A DNA stretch of 64,000 bases. It comes from Achatina immaculata (Eukaryota > Mollusca > Gastropoda > Stylommatophora > Achatinidae). Position 1 is the first letter of the stretch. Each line of letters starts with the position of its first letter. The stretch spans positions 16,416,196 through 16,480,195 of the forward strand of contig CM019721.1 of the NCBI GenBank assembly GCA_009760885.1, given 5' to 3'. This document shows, piece after piece, positions 54,675-64,000 of the stretch. Under the pieces are notes generated by a model, which worked only from the letters and a program-made list of their open reading frames with translations, did not search any database and was not told the origin of the DNA. Both the position numbers and the translations under genes were made by a program.

Positions 54675-55150
54675 ACTCCATCATCATTCATTTGCATGTC
54701 CCTTGCGGAACTTTGCCTCCCAAACACCACTCCTGTAGGCCTCTCGGTTGTGAGCTGTTGCAAACATTTGCAGATCGTCAACGATGTCTTGCAGCCATCT
54801 TCGTTTTGGTCTTCCTCTTTTTCTTTTTCCCATTATGTATCGTTCCAATACGGTCTTCTCTAAATTATCATGACGTTTAATGTGTCCAAAATATTTAAGT
54901 TTTCTCTCTTTAATCCTCTTTACTAGCCAGCCTTCTTCAATATTAAGCTCTTGTAGTATAGATATATTTGTTCTTTTTTGTGTCCACGATATTTGGAGAA
55001 CTCTTCTGTATCATTTACATTCAAAGGCATTTATGTGTTTCTCAGCTGTTTTGTTAAGTGTCCAGGTCTCACAGGCATATGTTGTGATGGGAAAGATGCA
55101 TGGCCTTAAAAATCTTATTTTTGTGGTTCTGTTCTGACTCCAAGGGAAAC
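54675..55150 (-). mobile_element. Family B LINE 3' part
   Basis: Minus strand: CIFPITTYACETWTLNKTAE, RRVLQISWTQKRTNISILQE, LNIEEGWLVKRIKERKLKYF, then LERYIMGKRKRGRPKRRWLQ, DIVDDLQM and WEAKFRKGHANE. The best reading of this family's C-terminal half. A short loss removes the AAAAGH segment. Confidence 0.9.
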
Positions 55151-56760
55151 AATTATGAGGTATTACAATGTACTAGAACTGTGTCCCTTTGACTGAGCAA
55201 TCTAGCGTTTTAATTCTACTCTTACAGAATTCTGTCACACCGATTTCTATCACTGTTCATTTCATTATTGGTGTTTATTCAGTGGAATTCATGAAAAAAA
55301 AGGGTGGTGGTATATGTGTGTATTTATCTATTTTTATTTAATTATTAAATATGAATGTTGGTGTAAAACCATGTCACTTGGCGGGTTAAGACTGATACAT
55401 AGACCAATATCATAGCACAAACTAGCTTGCAGTGTAGTTCTTTCTATAGCCCTTTAGCAGTGTGAACTTTATATTTTTTTATTGTAAATATAGCAGGACA
55501 TTAGATTCTGCAGACTTTGTACTGTTCTGCTTTTTGCTCTCATCCAGTGTCGGTTGTTCACGCTAAAAAAAGTTCTAGAGACAAATGTGTCTTGTGTATA
55601 TCTTATCAAGAAATGTACCAAGTATTCCACGTGAATTTGGCCGTGTAATAACACAGTTTTAATATATGTATTCAGAAAAGATATTTGAATATTTCAGATT
55701 TCATGTTTTACATACATAAATATTGCTATTCAATCAGTTTTACACGGTCATCAGATTGCTAAAAAACTTCTGTTTCACTTCTAGTCTGTTAGGGTTACCA
55801 AACGCCCGTATTATGAAGCCTTTGCAGCAGGTAGTTTCAGTAGGATTCTTAATGCATTTTTTAAAAAAAGCAGCAAAACCCCGATGACTTTGCAGCTAAG
55901 GAACCTACATTTTCACCTCATTTTCACCTTTGTATGATCAAAACAGTTCGTGTGACTGCCATTCATAGGTTTCACAACTTTATAATCCAAAATACTCCAG
56001 TTCCAGAACAAAATCTGGCAACAGATAATAATGTGATTTCGAATTTTGCACTTGATAAAGTACAAAATAAATAGTACCAGTTTTGTAACTATATCCGAAG
56101 ATGCTTACAACAGATTAGATTTGGAATTCTGTCATAATATTCGTCCCACAGTCTTGCGTTAAAGGGCGAGTGATAGAGTTTGATGGTTTAACAGGCTATC
56201 ATAATCCAACATGTGACCAAAATTGTTAAAAAGTTTCGTTTAGAAAAGAAAATAGAATCATATACGCAGACAACACAAATACAAACTTTAGGGAAGTTAG
56301 AAAGCAGGGAAACATCAACGTTCTTACAGTTATAACAAGCTAGAAAAAGAAAACTGTAGGTACTGAATGCTGCACCCACAATGTTCACAGTTATATACAG
56401 ACTGCTGTTAATAACTGTCTTTGTTATTAAAATGGTTATCGTCAAATATGCGGGCACTTTCACAAAAGAATATAAAAACTAAAGGTATATTGTGAGTTTA
56501 CTAACACTGAGTACAAGAAAGTTGTATTTTATATGCGCCAAATGAATTAGTTTAGTGGTTATATTCTAAAAGGTCTGAACATGTGACCTGGTTTATTTGT
56601 TAATGGTGAATATACCTTTTTACTCGTAATGTTTCATTTTGTTTGCTATTCAGTGTGTGGCATTCCTCGCTACGTCAGTGAGGCACGTGTTTTTTTTTTT
56701 TACTTCGAGTCTTTCAGGAAATTCACGATTTTCATCTGCAATTTCCATTCTTATCAGCAG
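55151..56760. other. No gene seen
   Basis: AT-rich DNA, only short chance frames. Confidence 0.55.
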
Positions 56761-56940
56761 TTTTATTCTTCTCAGTCTTAGTTCTGAACCACACTTGATA
56801 CAAGTTTTATTCTTCTCTGTCTTAGTTCTGAACCACACTTGATACAAGTTTTATTCTTCTCAGTCTTAGTTCTGAACCACACTTGATACAAGTTTTATTC
56901 TTCTCAGTCTTAGTTATGAACCACATTTGATACAAGTTTT
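56761..56940. repeat. 44-bp tandem repeat, four copies
   Basis: TTTTATTCTTCTCAGTCTTA begins at 56761, 56805, 56849 and 56893, each followed by GTTCTGAACCACACTTGATA CAAG. A partial fifth starts at 56937. Copies are almost identical. Confidence 0.96.
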
Positions 56941-58680
56941 ACTCTTTGGTGATCATGACTGCTTCCATTCCCCCAAATTATTATTATTATTATTACTACC
57001 CAGTTGTGAGACCAAGTCAGAATTAAGTTAAAAGAGACTCACAAAATGATGAAAAATACTGTGCCAAATACAGGCTCGTTAAAAGATAATGAGGAAATTA
57101 TAAATCATGAAAAGACGCAGTGCATGGACAATAATTGATAAAAGGGTGTAGCAGGGGATTAGACAACAATGAATGAACAAAATATTGATAAATAGATATA
57201 ACTTGTATGAAAAAAACACAATGCATTGACACCAATTGATAGACTCAATGAATCGACAAAAAAGGGACTGATTAAAAAAAAAATCAAACTTATGAAATGG
57301 GAAGTTCTATCTGGTTATTTAGACAGGAAGAGAAATAATATCAGAGGAAAGGGAAATCCCCAGAACAAAAATAGGCAAACTTTGCTGCAAAGCATGGAGA
57401 GCTTTACAAGTGATAAAACCTTCCAATATTCGGCCGTCAAAGACCAAGAGATCTCCCTAGTCGTTTTATCTTTACGAGGAGAAATCCTTCTCATCGTGTG
57501 GCAATAATTGAAGGCAGTGACGGAGAACAATTACAGCAAAATTGATACGTAGTAGATTTCTTTTTTATCTGTGACCAAACATCAATGTATGAAGTACCAG
57601 TTATCTATGGTTTATTTGTTTGCATAGAAGGGCTTTGATGTCGAGTATAAACCAGCAGCAGTGAATTTCCTGCCCTATAAGTCATACATGTTCACCGACA
57701 GAAAACCGTGTCCCGAGAAAGCTTCCTGTGAAATTTCATATAAAATTTATTGTTCTATTATATGCCCTGTAATAGTTCGCTCTTGTGTCCTTAGATAATT
57801 TATGTGCGGGCCATCACTACTGGATTTTATTATCCAATTACACTGGGATGAAGGCTTCACAAAGGAGAGCAATACTTCTCTTTGGTCTTTGAGTATAAGA
57901 CTTGTGATAAAATTATTATCACATTTTAGCAATGTTATAACCAAACAGTTTACTGCAAACGCATACTGCTTAACACGACAAGGATTTTTAAACACGCAGG
58001 GAATGACTTATTGTATTCGACTTCCCGAATATGTGAGTGGGTAGAAGTGAATTTAATAACCAAACTTCAAAGCAAAAGGAGTTTTAGCCTGGCAACGGTT
58101 ACAAAAGCAAAATACTCCATCCACAAATAATTAAGCTTGTATCAGTAAAGCATTTTAAAAGTTCTAGACGCTAATAGAATATACAGTTGAATTTATGCAA
58201 CTGTGTCTTTGTGACTCAGATTTTATTATCTTGACTACAGTTTATTTTCAGACGTTTATAAGTGTGCTTCTGAATGTTTGTATCTGCAGCATACGAGAAT
58301 TTCATTCAACGTACAAAGCTGGGCCTTCCCTAAACACTGACATCTCATTGCTTCGTTTTGGGCTGTCAGATATGAACCTTCAGATTGCCATGACTTCTGC
58401 AACAATTGTACTGCTGTGTTACGAAGTGTATAGAATATAAAACTAACCAATAGCTCACCCACAGAAGATTCTTCTGAGGAAATGAGCTGGAAATTAATTG
58501 AATGCTCAAATGCTCTAAGTGAAAGAGTGCATGTGTGTGTGTGTGTGTTTAGAGGGGATGGGTGGTTGTCCTAGACACTGCTTTAAAGTGAGGAGGTGCT
58601 AAACAAATGATTTCTTTACTAGTTTTGTGCTTCTTTGCAAATTGTCGTTAACAAACGTTGTACAATTTCACAGCTAAAGT
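56941..58680. other. No gene seen
   Basis: Several 60-93 codon frames (for example 57226-57507) have no recognisable motif, no splice context that I can support, and A-rich composition. Confidence 0.5.
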
Positions 58681-58692
58681 TAATTTGTGTAT

Positions 58693-58737
58693 TATTTGTG
58701 TATGTGTGTGTGTGTGTGTGGGGGGGGGGGGGGGTGT
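58693..58737. repeat. (GT)n followed by G run
   Basis: About ten GT units directly followed by about 16 G. Similar G-rich tracts lie near 59709-59718 and 59857-59884, and C-rich ones at 59404-59422. Confidence 0.9.
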
Positions 58738-60054
58738 TAGAAAGAGAAGAGATTTCAGTGGAAGAAATATTGTGGTAGATTCCAGATCCGTCGATCTATA
58801 CTCACGAAAGTGTTGGAAACAGTTTTGTATGCGAAGATCATATGTGGGAAACTGAGTGTGAAAGGTCGTGACCTTACTGGCCATTCTGGTGAACTGACAC
58901 TGTGAATCAGTAGAATATGAGACGGTGAATATAATGAGGTACGTCAACATAGGAACAAGTGAATGTTTTCATTATCTGGGACTCTGATAACGGACGATGA
59001 AAAATGTGAAACTGAAATTAATGAAAGATTATGAGTTGTTAAGTGAATTTTTAACAGTGATGCGTGAATTAAAGATACAAATGATGTATCTGAATGAACT
59101 TTAAACTGAAAATCGATGTCTTTAAAAAATGTTGATATTCATTAGCGTAGGAACTAGAAAAATGTACACGCCGATGGAGAAAAAAAAAGTTAGAAGTGTC
59201 GATAAATGTCTCCCAGTTTAGTTCAGTTTTTCAAAAGCTCTTTCCAGTTTAAATATCATTAAAAATCGTGAAACTTTTCAAAATACCGCTTTGTCTAGAG
59301 ACTGGTTCCAGGTACTGCGTCTTTGTTAATGTTATATATATATATATATTCCCTGAGTGTATTTTCTCAGTGAACAAAGGTGCTAGAACGTGTAGCCAGT
59401 CCCCACCCCCTCCCCCCCCCCAAGATACACACACATAGAGGCAAAATACACAACACATACACGCATTCAAAAAATGAGTTAGCCACAACAGCTAAACTTA
59501 GTATTTTGTTTCCTTAAGGAGATTCCGAAACAAGAGTTCCGGCTGAACAAAAACTCAAAGTACTTAAGAGTTTGATAGAAAAATTGCAGTTAAAACCATG
59601 ATTCATTAATTGTAATAGTGAACTTGCACATATGTTGTACATACACTGTACATAATGCAGACAAATATGAGGAGTAGGACGCCGACGTCCCTGACGCCGG
59701 AAAACAAGGGGGGGGGGGGAATGGAACAAGCACCAAATACACGGAACACGAAATTTGTTGACAAGCACTGTTTTGATAAAGTGGGGATAAGCAGGGCGCT
59801 GAAAATAAAGACAAAAGACAAACTTGTGATTGAGAAGGGCTTATAACTTTTTTTTTGGGGGCGGGGGGGGGGGGGGGGCGGGGCGGGAAGGAGGACATTT
59901 GCCCCACTTTCTCTGGGCGCTGGAAACCTTCAGTATGACATACTTCCGAACAATGCAGATTATCTAACTGTAAATGAATTTTTCTTCTTTTCATTACGAA
60001 TTGTTTTGTAACTGTTTTAAACTGAGTAATGTATTTAAATTCTATTTTCCTTCT

Positions 60055-60335
60055 AGTACTGGCTAGTAAAGAGGATTAAAGAGAGAAAACTTAAATATTT
60101 TGGACACATTAAACGTCATGATAATCTAGAGAAGACCGTCTTGGAAGGATACATAATGGGAAAAAGAAAGAGAGGAAGACCAAAACGAAGATGGCTGCAA
60201 GACATCGTTGGTAATCTGCAATTTGATGCAGCAGCGGCAGGCCATCTTGCTCACAACCGAGAGGCCTACAGGAGTGCTGTTAGGGAGGCAAAGTTCCGCA
60301 AGGGACATGCAAATGAATGAATGAATGAATGTCCT
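60055..60335 (+). mobile_element. Family B LINE 3' end, least damaged
   Basis: Plus strand is open from LVKRIKERKLKYFGHIKRHD through NLEKTVLEGYIMGKRKRGRP, KRRWLQDIVGNLQFDAAAAG, HLAHNREAYRSAVREAKFRK and GHANE to stop, then ATGAATGAATGAATG. No break, so this copy is among the youngest of the family. 5' truncated. Confidence 0.92.
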
Positions 60336-60442
60336 TCTAGATATCATGAGGAAATCTTTGCAATGACACTGGTGTTAATTCTTAGTTTCTTCACTATGCT
60401 CATGCATTTGTAAAATGAAGTCACACATTTTAATACATTTAA

Positions 60443-60446
<4 letters not shown>

Positions 60447-60474
<28 letters not shown>

Positions 60475-60515
60475 ATAATAATAATAATAATAATAATTAT
60501 AATAATAATAATAAT
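60447..60515. repeat. (ACT)n(AAT)n microsatellite
   Basis: About ten ACT units pass into about fourteen AAT/AAT-like units with one interruption. Confidence 0.95.
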
Positions 60516-62250
60516 GCTCAGAAGTTGTCATTTCTGTCCAAATTTTGTTTAGATAAACAAGAAAATAACTTCTTACAAAGATGGCCGAGGGCTGGGAGAA
60601 GAAGCTATGAGAAAACTGAAACGTAAAACGCCAAGACTGAACTCTGTCGTAAACCTGGCTGGATTTAATTGCAAATGCCAGATTTATGGCCACATCAGTA
60701 GCAATACAGAAGCTGTGTCAATATGTAGGCGAAGATCGTTCCCTTCTTCTCAAGTCCTTGATCACGGTTTTAACATGCAGCATGAATTCACAACCGGTAG
60801 AAATCCGTTATGGACTGAATAAGCGCACTTCTTTGTAGTTGTCTTGTGTTTTAATTTAGAATTACAGTATAGTTGCTTTTGCATACACTTGCTGAGATGA
60901 AGCTATATTACCCATACATTTCTCCGCTACCAAAAATAGCACGTAGGGACATCGTGTAAGTGTCCATATTTACTTAACGTGAACTCTAAGTAAACTTTGT
61001 AAAACTAAAAAACAAATCTCTGGGGTACAATTTTTAATAAATAGGAAACTACGAGGCTTTCGTATGGTAAAGTAAGAGAACACAGTTTTGTAGGATTAGA
61101 CCTCTAAAAAATCGTAGACTAGGAATCGGTTTCGCCAACATCTGAACGACATATCCAAGAGGACACTGACACCGTGGCCAAGCACACATGCCAAAGAGAC
61201 CATTATGGAAAACGGGACGTCTCTGTAACTGCAATCCACTCCTGTTTTTAGGATGAACGACCTCGGAAAGCTCTGGAACAGCACCTTATTTTCCAGAATG
61301 GCTGTCTCCACCCAGCTGGAATGAACAATAAATTTAGCTTTCTTTAAACTACATTTCCACCTAGTTACTACCTTTTTCTGTTTCTGCTACTCATGCCAAA
61401 CCTACTTGTCTTTATCCCACACACTTCGCTGCATTTCCTCATGGTTGGCAGAGGCAATTTATTTTCCAGCCCTTTTTATCCTTCCTCTCTAGCCTATGGT
61501 AAGCTTTGTAAGCTCGCTTGTCTAGGCATGCTTAGCAAGCAGTCTTGTCCTCTCAGTTTATTCTTCTGAACTTTTCTCCATCCACCCATTAAATTATGTC
61601 CTTTCACTCTTTTATCATCTGCGCCATCTGGGCGGCTTTGCTTGGGCCATGGGTATTCGATGGTGGCAAGCTATGGTTATTTGTGGTATAACGCCATGAT
61701 GTTTACCATATCGTACCTTTGTGATAACCTCTTTCAACATTTCTCAGCCAATCGCTGGCTTACAAGTTGTGCTCTACTTCGTCTATCTGGGTGCATCTCG
61801 TGCCGGACTTCTTACAAGGGGGAGTTCAAAAGGCTAAGTCTGTATACTTTTCATCCATTTTTCGTGTTTTTATCTGTTGTGTTGTTTTAGTACGTGATCA
61901 TTGAAACATGCTTTTGACGAAATACTGGATCATTGTATGTCCTTCATGTATATGTATTCATCTTGCTTTTTCCCATTCTTGTTTCTGCCCACTTTCCTCA
62001 CTCTTTCTTTCTCTTTTTATTTAAACGGAACCATACACTCATCTATTTTCATTACTAGAACCAGCTTTACCGCAGTTGACGTTTCTTTTATGTCAAAATT
62101 AAATAGTTCTTACATGTTCTTTTAACATTAAGAATTGCTTCGTGAGTGAACAGTTACATTAAAATTGTACAATAAAACAATGCACAAAATTAGGTCAATA
62201 AAATATTTTACACTTCTTGAAAGCACCAACCGAATAGTTTTTAGATATGA
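60516..62250. other. No gene seen
   Basis: Mixed-composition DNA. Frames at 60607-60822, 61642-61890 and 61096-61311 lack motifs and are not supported. Confidence 0.5.
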
Positions 62251-62254
62251 GTAT

Positions 62255-62600
62255 ATCTCTCTCTCTCTGAACCTTAAGTGCCCAGGGCACATGGGGCTTC
62301 TGCAAGGGTTTTCCACAAATGCCTGTCTTTCGCCTTTTTTTCTGCTCTTGCCCAGGTGAGCCCTCTATTGCTCAACATCCTTTCTGTTGTTCTTCTCCAT
62401 GTCTCTTTTGGTCTACCCTTACTTCTGCTCCCCTGTGGTGTCCATTTAGTGCTATTTTTGGTAGTGAGTTGTCAGTCATTCGGAACACATGTCCCAACCA
62501 TCGCCAGCGTCTTTCCTCAATAATTGTTGTCAGTGGTTTCATCTGCATTTCTGCTAATAAGATGTTATTTCTTATGGTGTTTGGCCAAAATATTTTTTAA
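62255..62600 (-). mobile_element. Family C LINE 3' part with AG-rich tail
   Basis: Minus strand: NNILLAEMQMKPLTTIIEER, RWRWLGHVFRMTDNSLPKIA-like, then after shifts VENPCRSPMCPGHLRFRERE and an AG tail (62252-62268). Very similar to 31640-32215. Confidence 0.87.
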
Positions 62601-64000
62601 ATTCTATTTTTTTTAGTATATATAAGATTGCAGTAAAGATGTAGTAAGAAAATGTTTAAGCTATTTAAAATTAAAAGAAGAACAGCCTTATTGGTTAGCC
62701 AGCACAGTCTTATTTTTATGTGTCTTCCTCTTGAACTTACAGTCAGCTGTTGGGACCAGTGATTTTGGTAGTTTCATTCATACACTGTGTTGAAACCAGT
62801 CAGTATTCGTCTTTTCTCTGTATTTTTCTGTTATTTTCTTTTCTATTTTTTATGATCTATGTTCTCTGAACTTATTTTATCATGCAGCACCCCCCCCCCC
62901 CCAAATCCCTTTCGATTTAGCTGCTTCGGTCGGACACAAGTATCAAGTTCATATTCTTACGAAGATTCTTCATTTAATGTCAAATTGTCAACGATGTAAT
63001 CCTTACTTATGGAATACTGCAATGCTCCGAGCAGAGTCGTTCTCCACGTGGGACGGTCTTTTACCAGTTCCGCTCAGCCCCTGTGACATATAGAAAAAAG
63101 CTTCGCATGGATACCTAGTTAGACATCATTGTGCAAAAAAACCTTTTTTTAAAATCGAAATATGCCTCATTAAATTTTACAAAAATTGAGAATGGATATT
63201 TATCAGCTGTATCCTCGTATTCAAGCAAGATTTGAGGGAAAATCCAGTGTTATTAAATCAGTCTGCTGCACAGTCATCCAGATTTACGTATGACAGTTAA
63301 AACAGTATTAATCAATAGGAAATGAATATCAACTCTATTTTCAAAATGAAAGATGCATAAATTCAATAGGAAAAAAGATATGAAATGAAGTTACATGAAA
63401 AAGTACACGGACTTCACTCTATGAAGTACAGCGAGGGGAAAAAAAAGACATTGACTCCACTCTATGAAATATAGTCAGAAAAGAAAAGGGACTAAAATTT
63501 ATACTAACAATGAAGTACAGGCAAGGTCAAGGAGAGCAGGGTACAGCCTGTGATTTGCTCGGGGGCCCACATGGTGGATGAAAACAGGATGGACAGTGAA
63601 TGTGTCAGAGTACTTGAAAGTACTCGTAGTTTTGCCCAAACTTAACACCATTCCTTTCAGAGGCATCTGAGTAGAGGGACCAGTTTGACGCAGCAACCAG
63701 GCAGTTTCCCCAAGCCGGCAACATGTGTAAATTTATCTATATTAAAAATCCCAATTTCGAGCAAAAGTTTAAACACGAAGATGAATGGCTGACTGAAAGA
63801 CATTCTCAAGAAATGTAGAATTATATATTAAAAATAACTGCCATACAGTAATGGACATCCATCTTTTCAGCTAGAAAAGCAAATCAATCTACTTTCTTAA
63901 AAAAAAAAAACCGTACTTTCGTTTAAAAGTTCTTGTGGGCATTTTGTTTTTAAGTTGATGAATGCATAACGTTATGACACATTGTATTTAGAATATGCTA
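62601..64000. other. No gene seen
   Basis: Contains a C run at 62888-62902. A 65-codon minus frame at 63696-63499 has balanced composition but no motif or splice support. Confidence 0.45.

Noticed and set aside
54663..54880. Recurrent frames reading FICMSLAELCLPN at 54663, 60126 and 18170
   Set aside because: Antisense translations of the family B LINE C-terminus (EAKFRKGHANE).
57226..57507. 93-codon plus frame, possible gene
   Set aside because: Lys/Asn-rich chance frame in A-rich DNA with no motif, homologue or splice context that I can support.
59590..59994. 134-codon minus frame rich in proline
   Set aside because: Built across poly-G/C tracts; low complexity and no motif.
63499..63696. 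65-codon minus frame, possible exon
   Set aside because: Reasonable composition, but no recognisable family, splice partner or conserved word.

Overview
This is a window of an AT-rich animal nuclear genome, with long introns, many decayed non-LTR retrotransposons, mariner-like transposons, a tRNA-derived SINE, Penelope-like and hAT remnants, and minisatellites. Nothing is bacterial, organellar or CRISPR-like. The repeat repertoire suits an invertebrate, perhaps a mollusc, but the sequence does not prove the phylum.

Two host genes can be supported. (1) N6AMT1/HemK2 lies on the minus strand as six exons between 39778 and 23480. I assembled it by hand from splice sites and family motifs. It gives an uninterrupted 215-residue methyltransferase, almost exactly the length of the human protein. 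(2) An unrecognised Ser/Thr/Cys-rich protein lies on the plus strand at 42816-44146. It is broken by a single -1 shift at a GGGG run and is followed by a normal AATAAA signal. The two genes are divergent, with about 3 kb between start codons.

The rest is mostly a transposon graveyard. At 0.1-18.9 kb there are several LINE families, two copies of an odd GC-rich retroposon with clean 12-13 bp target-site duplications (441-2013 and 9118-10308), a 29-bp satellite, a Penelope-like GIY-YIG fragment, and a deleted mariner nested in a LINE. At 19-23 kb there is AT-rich sequence and a dead hAT transposase. The span 23.5-39.8 kb is N6AMT1; its two largest introns hold a 1282-bp mariner, a 455-bp mariner derivative, a CR1/L2-like LINE and other LINE ends. 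At 40-42 kb the N6AMT1 upstream region holds LINE pieces and a 156-bp inverted copy of half of N6AMT1 intron 2. At 47-55 kb there are LINE copies, a tRNA-derived SINE with an 11-bp target duplication, a decayed transposon-type protein, and an ACTAGT-bearing satellite. At 55-64 kb there is mostly unannotated AT-rich DNA with microsatellites, long G runs and two LINE 3' ends.

LINE family names here (A, B, C) are working labels. A ends in a protein reading about LRALCDV near a GGGAAGGATGTAAGATA-like 3' end. B ends in EAKFRKGHANE followed by ATGAATGA repeats. C has a C-terminus near GNRSKGRPKETWRRTT and in two copies an AG-rich tail.
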